This document shows, in pieces, positions 8,940 to 19,287 of a stretch of DNA of 53,934 nt. The notes beneath the pieces were generated by a model, which ran no database searches, had not been told where the DNA came from, and saw only the letters and a program-made list of their open reading frames with translations. Source of the DNA: Deltaproteobacteria bacterium (GTDB lineage: Bacteria; Desulfobacterota; Desulfomonilia; UBA1062); assembly GCA_029552245.1 (NCBI GenBank), contig JAKPDW010000047.1:1-53934 (forward strand), written 5' to 3'. The translations under genes were made by a program, and so were the position numbers. The stretch's first letter is position 1. Each line of letters begins with the position of its first letter.

Positions 8940-9528
8940 CGATCCCTCCTTCTGGTTTTCCAGCCCCGCGTGGCGGAGCAAGGAGTTGGAACTCCATATA
9001 CCAATCCGTGTGCAAGCGCAAGGAGGAAATGCCTCACGGCCCCATGCGCCCCGTGTCGGCGATTGTCCGCGTACGGCCAGGCTCGAGGCGCTCAGACGAA
9101 CCTTCTCGATACCCCCTGCCCCAGGTGTCCGCTAACGCATGAAAAAGACGCCCTGCCCACGCACGAAGCGAGCCCGCCTAGACCTGCCTCGCAGGTCCCC
9201 TGGGGGCATCATGCACGCGCCGGCCGAACTGAGGTGACAACGGGGCCGTCCACGCGCCGGGAAGAAAGCAGGCCGGTTGTCCACGAGGCCTTCCGGCGAG
9301 GCTTTCCCTTCGGGCCAGGCATTCTTCTGCTGCCGTCCACGGCTGGCGTGCCCCTCGGTGGGAACGCGCCTTTTCGCGGCACTCCCAGGTGACACGGCGC
9401 TCTCCTTCGGGCCCGAGTTGCCGCACGGCCTCGAGACATCGCCCCTCGGGGGGCAGGAAGGCACCTCGTCGTCTCCGTCCGGGCATGGGTGTCCACCAGG
9501 CGGGCGCATTCCTCGGGCATGGCCTGTC
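8940..9528. other. Upstream region of rpsF and spacer to acyP
   Basis: No gene is supported. Near rpsF there is a perfect inverted repeat GGAGTT-GG-AACTCC (about 8981-8995) between the candidate promoter and the start. It could belong to a ribosomal-protein leader, but I cannot match it to the known S6:S18 motif. The rest (about 9050-9528) is GC-rich, without recognisable RNA or protein features. Confidence 0.45.
8995..9021 (-). promoter_or_regulatory. Candidate sigma70 promoter for rpsF operon
   Basis: On the minus strand TTGCGC is followed after 15 bases by TATATG, about 55 bases before the rpsF start. The AT-richer composition of this patch supports a promoter, but spacing is short and the match moderate. 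Confidence 0.3.
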
Positions 9529-9804
9529 TCAGTAGTACCTGATGGAAAACGAGCGGTACTCGTCCACGGGCTCGGCCTCTTCCACGAGCACTTCCTCGAC
9601 CCTTGCGCCGGGCGGGCCGGTGCGGCACCAACGGATCATCCTCTCGAGACTCTCGTCGTCGCCCTGGATGTGCGCCTCCACCGACCCGTCCTCGGCGTTA
9701 CGCACCCAGCCCCTGATACCCAGGCCCTGGGCGGTCTCCCGGGCCGTGGCCCGGTACCACACCCCCTGCACCCTCCCCCTGATGGTGAGACGGAAGGCCT
9801 TCAT
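9529..9804 (-). CDS. acyP: Acylphosphatase
   Basis: A small cytosolic enzyme that hydrolyses carboxyl-phosphate bonds such as acetyl phosphate or 1,3-bisphosphoglycerate. The 91 residues contain the family signature GRVQGVWYRATARETAQGLG, with the catalytic Arg in WYR, and GWVRNAEDGSVE with the catalytic Asn. Length is exactly typical. It starts four bases after the ligA stop on the same strand, so it is the second gene of a ligA-acyP unit. Confidence 0.95.
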   Translation of the reverse strand: MKAFRLTIRGRVQGVWYRATARETAQGLGIRGWVRNAEDGSVEAHIQGDDESLERMIRWCRTGPPGARVEEVLVEEAEPVDEYRSFSIRYY

Positions 9805-9808
9805 GCTC

Positions 9809-12236
<2,428 letters not shown>

Positions 12237-12240
<4 letters not shown>

Positions 12241-13343
12241 CCCGCGCTTGTTCGCTTGCCTGTGCGGCGCTGATACTTGCAGCGTCGATCCTTGCGAACG
12301 GACCCCTGCTCGCTGAGACGACCGTCACCGTGACCGGCGTGGCGCCGGCTGCAGGCGGCGACACCTCTCCCGTCGAGAAGCGGGCCTTCGAGGACGCCCT
12401 TGCCAAGGCATACCTCCTGTCCGCCATCAGGCATGTACCGTCATCCTCGATCCCAGCCCTGTCGGCTGGTATCGGGGCGTTCGTCACCCAGCGTGCCGGG
12501 AAAGACGTGATCCGATACAAGGTCATATCAAAGTCACAGTCACAAGCCGCCATGATGGTCACCTATGATGTCACCATCGACGACGAGCCCCTCAAGGCGT
12601 GGCTCGCCGCCGAGAAACTCTCCACGCCGGTCTTCATGAGGCCCAAGGTGCTGCTCGCGATCACCACCAGGGGCCCGAGGCCGCAGGAACGACACGAGTG
12701 GTGGACCCAGCCCACCCCCGCCTCATACAGCCCCTTCGAGGAGGTCATGGCGAGGCGCCTGAGGTCCTCCGGGGAGAACGTGATCGGCCCGCCGGCCCAA
12801 AAGGCCTTGTCCGTCAAGACCGAGGACTGGGCGCTGGTCCTGGGGAGACAGGCAGGTGCGGACATCGTGGTCTACGGCCTCTTGACCCACACGCGCCCGG
12901 AAGGGACCACCGTCAACTCGCGCCTGGACCTCTTCGTGGCGGACGTCCGCTCGAACTCCCGCCTGGCATCCACGTCCCTCACCCTCAGGGGCTCGCTCGA
13001 CGTGGAGGTCATGAACGAGCTCGTGGTCAGCGCCGTATGGGAACAGGTGAGATCGGCCATCGTCGCGCGCACGGTATCTTTCTCCCCCGCCTCCCGCGAG
13101 AAGACCCTTTGCATCCAGGGCATGCGCGACAACGAGCAGTATCAGGAGATCCTGGGGGCCATACGGTCGCTCGGTATCGTCTCGAGCGTCACCGTCTCGG
13201 GGATCTCAGGCCGGAAGCTCTGCCACACCGTGCGGACCGCAGCCGACCTCCAAGAGGTCATGAGGGGCCTCTCCCAGAGGCTCGCGATCCAGGCTGACAT
13301 GGAAGTGGACGAGGACACGGCCCTGCTCAGGGTCCTCAACTGA
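12237..13343 (+). CDS. Exported protein, possibly FlgT-like; function unknown
   Basis: The 368-residue product has a clear signal peptide (about 1-26, ending LLAETT), so it is exported. The mature N-terminus reads VTVTGVAPAAGGDTSPVEKRAFEDALAKAYLLSA. That resembles the start of FlgT/LPP20-like periplasmic proteins (a short strand, a V-x-G motif, then a helix rich in A-x-x-D-A-L). A middle segment, GADIVVYGLL, recalls proteins that bind peptidoglycan or outer-membrane assemblies. It overlaps hfq by four bases. There is no flagellar gene nearby, so a motility role is only a guess. Confidence 0.6.
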
Positions 13344-13346
13344 AAA

Positions 13347-13373
13347 GGGGCGCCGCATCCCGCGCGGAGCCCC
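13347..13373. terminator. Intrinsic terminator between convergent operons
   Basis: GGGGC-G-CCGC, a short loop, GCGG-A-GCCCC form a strong hairpin. On the minus strand it is followed by TTTT, so it fits best as the end of the comEC-pilY1 operon, but it sits directly after the plus-strand stop and may work both ways. Confidence 0.6.
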
Positions 13374-13398
13374 TCTCGTGCCGGCACTCCCGGCCCTG

Positions 13399-13833
13399 TC
13401 ACCACGGCCTTGCAGGCTCGAGGTACCTCTTCCTCTGCACCTCGTCCCTGAGGTCTATGGGCCTTCCCAGGATGGTGACCTCGGTCGCGAGGTAGACGAG
13501 GGTTCTTGCCCTTTCGTCGAAGGCCGTCGAGCCTTTCGCAAGGACCCTCGTCCCCGCCCTCACGGCGCCCGGGGGCACCTCGCGGCCCTGCTCGTCGATC
13601 ACCCGGGTCTTGATGGACCTTCCCTGTGCCTGGGTGTCCAGGATCTCTATCCTCTTCTCGTTGACCACGACGGACGACCTCGTCCTCTCCATGACGACGC
13701 CCTCGATCGTGAACGGCTCCCACGATCTCAGCGCGTTCTCGACCACGCCCGCCCGGGCCGGGGCATGCAGGGAAAGCACGAGCGCCCACGCGATCGCGCA
13801 GGAAGCAGCGACAAGACCACAGTACGTCTTCAT
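13399..13833 (-). CDS. Small exported protein at end of pilus operon
   Basis: The 144-residue product has a signal peptide (cleavage probably near APARAG, residue 28) and a short soluble domain with alternating beta-strand pattern (FTIEGVVMERTRSSVVVNEKRIEIL). I do not recognise a family. It begins 13 bases after the pilY1 stop, preceded by AAAGGGG, so it is cotranscribed with the pilin genes. A periplasmic accessory role for the pilus is inferred from context only. Confidence 0.65.
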   Translation of the reverse strand: MKTYCGLVAASCAIAWALVLSLHAPARAGVVENALRSWEPFTIEGVVMERTRSSVVVNEKRIEILDTQAQGRSIKTRVIDEQGREVPPGAVRAGTRVLAKGSTAFDERARTLVYLATEVTILGRPIDLRDEVQRKRYLEPARPW

Positions 13834-13846
13834 AACCGCACCCCTT

Positions 13847-16800
13847 TCAGTCCACCCTCTTCAGCCAGTAGTACCTGTTGAGGCCCACGGGATCTCCGGT
13901 TTTTATGGGTTGGGTCCCCTCTTCCGTGGAGACCAACACGTACGTCCCCGCCTTCGTGACGATGACCACCGGCTCGGAAGGGATGCCCGAGCCGACATCC
14001 TTGTACCTGTCCTCCTTCGTGAGTTTCGCGGCGTTGCCGTCGAACGTGGCGAACACGGCCTCACCCGTCCTGTAGTCGACGGCGTAGATGCGGGCGATGC
14101 CCCCGCCGGTCGTTCCGCACGGGTCCTCCTCGGTGGAGGGACGGCCGGGCGTGTAGGTCGTGAAGTACACCACGCCCTTGTACACCACAGGAGAAGAGAC
14201 CGCCTTCTCGCCGGGGCGCTCGAGGTCGAAGAACCACCCGTTGCCCGTGTTGGCGAGTTGGTACCTCAATGTCATCTTCTGTTCCTCGGACAGGGTCGAG
14301 GGACTCGACACGGTACCCTGCAGCTCGTCGGCGCTCACGTCCGAGAGATCGCCGTCTGTGAAGGGAGAGTCGTTGTTCCAGGTGGAAGGGAAGGTATTTC
14401 TGATGGCATAGATCCTGTTGTACCCGCCGTAGCCGCTGCCGGTCGGATCCGAGGGGTGTTCCCTGTCGCCGCTGGCGATGTAGACCCAGTCGCCCCACGT
14501 CTCCTGGACGATCGCCGGGGCGTACATGAATTTCCTGAGCCTGGAAGTGCCGCCCATGGAGTTCGACCTGAAGAGCAGCCTGCGCGTCCATGTGCCGTCG
14601 TTGACGCTACCCAGGTTCTGGTGTGCGTCGTCGAAGAGGAACAGGTCGCCCCCCACCGACGGCGCGTATATGACGTCGGTACACCCGTCGTCGTCGTTGT
14701 CGTAGGCCATCAGGTCCACCATGGAGTAACGCATCTGCGGGAAATTCTTGTGGTTGAAGTTCAGGCTGCTCACGAGGGCGCCGCTGGCCGCACCCACCGC
14801 GAAGACCGCCCTCCCCTTCGAGTCCGAGCCGCCCGGGTCGTCCCCGTCCTGGTTCGTGTCGTAGCCCCCGGTAAGGAGCAGGACATCCTGCCTGTTGGAC
14901 TCGGCCGGCCCGGTTTTTATGGTCGCGAAGACGGGCGTGCACCACGACTGCCCGAGCTTCTCGTCGTCCGGGTTGCTTCCGAGTATGTCCTTCGCGATCC
15001 TCGCCACGAGCGTCGGGGTGACGTTGTCATCAGAAGCGTTCAACCTCAGGATGAAGTACTGGTTGTCGAGCTCGCCCCCGGTCTGGAGATCCTTGCCGCC
15101 CCTCCTCAGGCCGAAGGCCAGGTAGCGGGACCCTCCGCTCTTGTACAGGACCGGGGATCCATCCACGAAGTAATCGTGGTACGTGTCCCCGAGCGTACCG
15201 GCCGACGTCATGTTGTCAGAGGGCAGATACTTGAGGTTCTTCAGGAGATCGCCGGGGACATACGCCCATGCCTCCCTCACCTCGTCGTCCAGGAGCGACG
15301 GTGTTCCCCTGTCGCTGTCGATGAAGCAGTGGAGGAAGCCGTCGTTGGCACCCACGAAGATCACGTTCCTGTTCCTGTCCCTGTCGTAGAGTATGGTCGG
15401 CTGGGAGTGAATGATGTCCCCCAGGATCCAGTCCCTCTTCCACACGTCATCCCCGGTCTTCGGGTGGAACTTTCCCTGCCCCTTCACGAAGTCCAGAAGC
15501 TCGTCGCGCTCAGCATCGGTCGTGACCCCCAGGTGCGAGGGCAGGACGTTCGTGCTGTTGAGATCGACGAGCGCCAGGCTGCTCCCCAGGTTGGTCTTGA
15601 ACACGCGTGAAGACTGGTCGATGAGTTTTTGTCCCGCCCCGCCCGCCTCGACATCCATACCTTCCTTCTCTCCGGATCCCAGGTCGCACCAGGCCGAGTG
15701 CGCCGATTCGAGGACCGCGCCTGTGCTGCTGGCCGCAGCATTGCCGTACTTGTCCAGGATCTCACCGGTGTCGCTCAGGCCGAACTTCTTGAGGTTGCCC
15801 TTCCACAGGCCCGGGTGTTCGCTGTCGGGCGAGAAGAGCCCGAGATAGATGGCGTTGTCCGCGTACGTCCTGTTCATCCTGTTCACGGGCACCACGGGCG
15901 AGACGAACTGGGTGTTGCGCTCGAGGATGTTCGCTATGATCGACACGAAGATGTCCTCGAGGTTCAGGCTGCCCGTGGTGGTGAAGTACTTGCCGTTGCC
16001 GTGGGTCTTGTCCGCAGTCTCGCTCAAAAGCTTGTGGTCGATGGCAAAGCCGATCGTGTAGATCTCGATGTTCTGCTTCTCGAACCCCTGCTCGTTGAAG
16101 GACATGCCGGCCTGGTCCGGTATGTCCCCCAGGAGGTCCTCGTCGTGGAGGAACTTGGCCACGTCGTCGAGGTAGTCGCTCCCGTAGTCAGCGTAGGCGA
16201 TGAGGGCGCCGGTGGAGGACACCCAGTGATACTCGTCGTGGATCGCGGAGTCTTGGTCATAGTCACCTATGACCTTGCCGTTGAGGTACGTGGTCGCCCA
16301 GAGCTTGCTGTTGCGGTCCTGCGTGGACTCGCCGTCGGTCATGATGATGATGTAGTTCTTCTGGCAGCGGTACTGGATCGCCGGGTCATAGGCGGTCGCG
16401 TAGTCCACGCCCGAGTTGAACCACGACTGTTTCCGTGCATAGTAGAGGCCGGCCTCGGCGAGGGTCTCGGCCAGGGGCGTCCACGTCGTCGGGCTCAAGG
16501 CCCTGATCTGGGCGATCAGGGCCTCCTTGGCCGTCGAACTCTCTCTCGTTGCGATCGGCGCAAGGATGCGGCCGCCCTCGTTGTTGTTGAAGATCATGAC
16601 ACCGAAGCGGACGCCCTCGGTGGTATGGATGATGTTCGCAATGGTGTCCTTGGCGATGTCGATCTTCCTCCTGTACTCGACCGTGCCCGTCTGGAGGTAG
16701 TTCAGGTAATTCCCCGTCCTCAGGGTCCAGCTCGTCGTCACCGGAGTACACCGGTACGGGGCATTGTTGTTAATGTAGCCCGACCAGGTGCCCTTCGTGT

Positions 16801-17146
16801 TCAACGCCACGCGCGTGGCCTCGCAATTGATCTCGCTCTCGTCCACGTAGTAGTTGCTCCCGATGTTCACCAGGGAGACCCAGTCGCGGTAGGTCGTCCT
16901 GAACCGGTAGACCCTGTCCCTTCGATACGGACCGGAATACACGGTCGACGGGTCGTATGGCGTACTGTTGTGGATCACCTCCACCGTCTCGTCCATACTG
17001 CCGGAATTGTCGAAGATGATGAGCACGTTGGGCGGTATGTTGACGACCCCCCCGAAGAGTTCCGTGTCGTCGGCTCGAGCCTGCGTAGAGAGCAAAACGC
17101 TCGCTGCCGCGATGAAAAGGATGGCGAATGTCTTTGTGTTCCTCAT
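13847..17146 (-). CDS. pilY1: Type IV pilus tip/assembly protein PilY1
   Basis: PilY1 is a large exported protein that works with minor pilins to prime type IV pilus assembly and act as tip adhesin or mechanosensor. The 1099-residue product has a signal peptide (about 1-25), an N-terminal von Willebrand A-like region with the MIDAS motif DNSGSM at 46-51, and a C-terminal beta-propeller (GANDGFLHCFIDSDRG, TDVIYAPSVGGDLFLFDD). DNDDDGCTD and NQDGDDPGGSD look like calcium-binding loops. GAGGTGA precedes the ATG. It follows four minor-pilin-like genes, the classic arrangement, in which PilV/W/X form a complex with PilY1. Confidence 0.92.
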   Translation of the reverse strand: MRNTKTFAILFIAAASVLLSTQARADDTELFGGVVNIPPNVLIIFDNSGSMDETVEVIHNSTPYDPSTVYSGPYRRDRVYRFRTTYRDWVSLVNIGSNYYVDESEINCEATRVALNTKGTWSGYINNNAPYRCTPVTTSWTLRTGNYLNYLQTGTVEYRRKIDIAKDTIANIIHTTEGVRFGVMIFNNNEGGRILAPIATRESSTAKEALIAQIRALSPTTWTPLAETLAEAGLYYARKQSWFNSGVDYATAYDPAIQYRCQKNYIIIMTDGESTQDRNSKLWATTYLNGKVIGDYDQDSAIHDEYHWVSSTGALIAYADYGSDYLDDVAKFLHDEDLLGDIPDQAGMSFNEQGFEKQNIEIYTIGFAIDHKLLSETADKTHGNGKYFTTTGSLNLEDIFVSIIANILERNTQFVSPVVPVNRMNRTYADNAIYLGLFSPDSEHPGLWKGNLKKFGLSDTGEILDKYGNAAASSTGAVLESAHSAWCDLGSGEKEGMDVEAGGAGQKLIDQSSRVFKTNLGSSLALVDLNSTNVLPSHLGVTTDAERDELLDFVKGQGKFHPKTGDDVWKRDWILGDIIHSQPTILYDRDRNRNVIFVGANDGFLHCFIDSDRGTPSLLDDEVREAWAYVPGDLLKNLKYLPSDNMTSAGTLGDTYHDYFVDGSPVLYKSGGSRYLAFGLRRGGKDLQTGGELDNQYFILRLNASDDNVTPTLVARIAKDILGSNPDDEKLGQSWCTPVFATIKTGPAESNRQDVLLLTGGYDTNQDGDDPGGSDSKGRAVFAVGAASGALVSSLNFNHKNFPQMRYSMVDLMAYDNDDDGCTDVIYAPSVGGDLFLFDDAHQNLGSVNDGTWTRRLLFRSNSMGGTSRLRKFMYAPAIVQETWGDWVYIASGDREHPSDPTGSGYGGYNRIYAIRNTFPSTWNNDSPFTDGDLSDVSADELQGTVSSPSTLSEEQKMTLRYQLANTGNGWFFDLERPGEKAVSSPVVYKGVVYFTTYTPGRPSTEEDPCGTTGGGIARIYAVDYRTGEAVFATFDGNAAKLTKEDRYKDVGSGIPSEPVVIVTKAGTYVLVSTEEGTQPIKTGDPVGLNRYYWLKRVD

Positions 17147-17185
17147 GGTCTCACCTCTGAAGAACCGATATCGATCCGACAGTTC

Positions 17186-17650
17186 TCACTGGTCGGTGGT
17201 CTGCGGAAAGAGCTTGTACGCCCCCACCTCTATGGCCTGGTTGCCTTCCTCGTCCTCGGCGTCGACGATGTAATACCTGGCCCTGAGCGACGTGTCGCTC
17301 CCCGAGCCGACCGGCGGCTTCCCGATCCTCGCCAGGGTGACCCTCACGCGCGTCCCTTCCGGTATGGTCCCTGGGGGATAGTCGAAGGAGGCGCCGGTGC
17401 TGTCCGCAATCGACTCCAGCGCCGACGTACTCTGTACGAGCACGAGGTTGACGGCGCTCTCGAGGTTGGCGAAATCGAGTATGTACCGCCTCTCGTTGCC
17501 GGCCATCCTCGACTCGAGGGACGAGGTCCTCATCATCATGACGCCGATGACCATCGCCGCGACGAGCACGATGAGGACCAGCACGAGCACCGCCCCATCC
17601 TCGTTCCCGAGGATCCTCTCGATCGAAGGTGCCCTGTCTCTCGTCTCCAT
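17186..17650 (-). CDS. pilX: PilX-like minor pilin
   Basis: The 154-residue product has a short charged leader ending NEDG (residue 19), then a hydrophobic helix AVLVLVLIVLVAAMVIGVMMM and a conserved SLESRMAGNERR segment, as in PilX proteins. Like many PilX it lacks Glu at position 5 of the mature protein. I start at the ATG at 17650, with AGGGGCGG upstream; an earlier in-frame start would overlap pilV with no pilin-like sequence. It sits between pilV and pilY1 in the minor-pilin operon. Confidence 0.8.
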   Translation of the reverse strand: METRDRAPSIERILGNEDGAVLVLVLIVLVAAMVIGVMMMRTSSLESRMAGNERRYILDFANLESAVNLVLVQSTSALESIADSTGASFDYPPGTIPEGTRVRVTLARIGKPPVGSGSDTSLRARYYIVDAEDEEGNQAIEVGAYKLFPQTTDQ

Positions 17651-17661
17651 GTGCGCCGCCC

Positions 17662-18132
17662 CTAGTCCACCCTGTCGATGACGAACGGTAGTTCGAAGAG
17701 GTGGTTCGTCCCCTTCTCCCTCCACGTCACGGTGATCGTGACGGTCCTTGCCGCGTCACCGGACCCCGCAACGCTATCCACCCGGTAGGACACGTTGTAC
17801 GGTATGTTCCTCAGCACCGTCTGCGTGGTGTCGTGCGTTCCCACACTCATGGAATCGTGCGTGAACGGGAGCCCCCTGAGGTATTCCTTCACGTTGTCCG
17901 CGGCGTTGGCCGCCTCGGTGAGCTGCATGCTGAAGTTGTTCGCCTGGACGGCCGCCTGGTGCATCTTGAGGATCCCCATGATGCCGAGGGCGAACACGAG
18001 GATCGCCACCACGAGCTCGATGAGGGTGAAGCCCTTCTCGTCCTTGCACCTCACCACGCCCGTCTCTCCTTTGCCGCTTCCCGGTGAGGACGGGTCCTTC
18101 AGCATCGTGTGTGATCCTACCCTTCTTCTCAC
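17662..18132 (-). CDS. pilV: PilV-like minor pilin (type IV prepilin)
   Basis: A classical prepilin cleavage site, KG/FTLIELVVAILVFALG, follows a leader of about 34 residues (G34/F35, Glu at mature position 5). The rest contains the AANAADNVKEYLRGLP segment seen in PilV proteins. The start shown is a GTG with GGGGGAGA upstream; an ATG nine codons later is an alternative. It would be processed by prepilin peptidase and inserted in the inner membrane before pilus assembly. Confidence 0.85.
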   Translation of the reverse strand: MRRRVGSHTMLKDPSSPGSGKGETGVVRCKDEKGFTLIELVVAILVFALGIMGILKMHQAAVQANNFSMQLTEAANAADNVKEYLRGLPFTHDSMSVGTHDTTQTVLRNIPYNVSYRVDSVAGSGDAARTVTITVTWREKGTNHLFELPFVIDRVD

Positions 18133-18159
18133 GCCCGTGTCTCCCCCGTCGCCCCCTGG

Positions 18160-18801
18160 CTACAGCGCTTCGATGGCGCCGTTTCTCCTGGCTATCCACC
18201 GGGACAGGGTCCTCTGGATCGGGTTTCCGGTCTGGCTGTCGACCCTGTCCGCCTGTTTCGTGATGGTGACGTTCACGAGCCTGACCGCGCCCGCCTGAGC
18301 ATCGTCGAGCGTGCCAGCGCCCGGGTCGATGTCCTGGATCACCCCTGCCGACGTGACGCCGCGGTAACGGAACTCGAGGGCCGTCACGCCGTTCGCCACG
18401 ACATGCGTGACCCCTGCGTTCGGGTCGTTGCGGACGAGGTTGCCGTCGGCGTCCAGGGAGTAGACGATGATCTCGCCTGCGCTCGTGAGCGCTCCGTCTT
18501 GGTCCACGTCCATCTGGAGGGTCAGGGTGTGGGCCCCGCTCGTTCCGCCCGGTATCCCCGGGATCCTCCTGGACGGGTTCGTGCTGAGGCCGGCATGCAT
18601 GATGTCGAGGGCCACGATGTCGATGGCGACGCGGATGTCGTTCTGAACCGCCGAGACATCGGTCTGTGCCCGGGCGGAGCTGTGCTGGAGCTGGAAGGTC
18701 ATGTAGACGGCGCCCATGAGGAGCATGGAGAGAACGAGCACGACCATGAGCTCCACGAGCGTCACGCCGCTTTCGTTCGACAGGCAACGCATATCCCTCA
18801 T
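18160..18801 (-). CDS. pilW: PilW-like minor pilin (type IV prepilin)
   Basis: The 213-residue product has a short leader and the prepilin motif SG/VTLVELMVVLVLSMLLMG (G12/V13, Glu17), followed by MTFQLQHSSARAQTDVSAVQNDIRVAIDIVALDIMHAG, typical of PilW. The ATG overlaps the stop of the upstream fimT-like gene (ATGA). A DxDQDG stretch around the middle (MDVDQDGALTSAGE) looks like a calcium-type loop. Confidence 0.87.
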   Translation of the reverse strand: MRDMRCLSNESGVTLVELMVVLVLSMLLMGAVYMTFQLQHSSARAQTDVSAVQNDIRVAIDIVALDIMHAGLSTNPSRRIPGIPGGTSGAHTLTLQMDVDQDGALTSAGEIIVYSLDADGNLVRNDPNAGVTHVVANGVTALEFRYRGVTSAGVIQDIDPGAGTLDDAQAGAVRLVNVTITKQADRVDSQTGNPIQRTLSRWIARRNGAIEAL

Positions 18802-19286
18802 GGTTCTATCCTCACCGTACCGCCTCTGCCGACCACGATCATCTTCTGCCTGGCACCCGACGGTGCAGCGGCGCTCGTCAGGGTGACCGTCACCTCGTCT
18901 GTGGTGAGGAAACCCCTGAACGTGAAGCCCGTCGTGGTCACCTCGACGGCAAGATCCATCTCGTCGGGCATGCCCTTCTCCGGAACGATGACCTCGCCTG
19001 CGGAGTCCCTGACGAGGTACGAGTCCGCGCCGTCGTCGAACACGATCGAGACCGATCTCCCCCTCGTTATGGCCTCGCTCCTCGCCCTCTGGAAATCGGT
19101 GAACACCTCGCGCGCCGTCGAATCCAGCCGCCTCTTCGCCATCCACCCCGAGAAGTTGGGGATGGCGAGGCTCGCGAGGATGCCTATGATGGCGACCACC
19201 ACCATGACCTCCATGAGCGTCAGCCCCGACCGGCCGGCCAAGAAAGCCGGGATCGCGCCTCTATGCAGGGCTAGCCTCTGTTTCAT
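18798..19286 (-). CDS. FimT/GspH-like minor prepilin
   Basis: The 162-residue product carries the prepilin motif SG/LTLMEVMVVVAIIGILASLAIPNF (G21/L22, Glu26) and continues with ARSEAITRGRSVSIVF, the usual GspH/FimT segment. The leader is unusually long and hydrophobic (about 21 residues). It starts one base after the comEC stop. FimT homologues in some bacteria bind DNA for uptake, which makes the adjacency to comEC suggestive. Confidence 0.85.
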   Translation of the reverse strand: MKQRLALHRGAIPAFLAGRSGLTLMEVMVVVAIIGILASLAIPNFSGWMAKRRLDSTAREVFTDFQRARSEAITRGRSVSIVFDDGADSYLVRDSAGEVIVPEKGMPDEMDLAVEVTTTGFTFRGFLTTDEVTVTLTSAAAPSGARQKMIVVGRGGTVRIEP

Positions 19287-19287
19287 C

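Noticed and set aside
9130-9520. Additional gene between rpsF and acyP
   Set aside because: Overlapping frames exist on both strands, but none has protein-like composition, a ribosome site or recognisable motifs.
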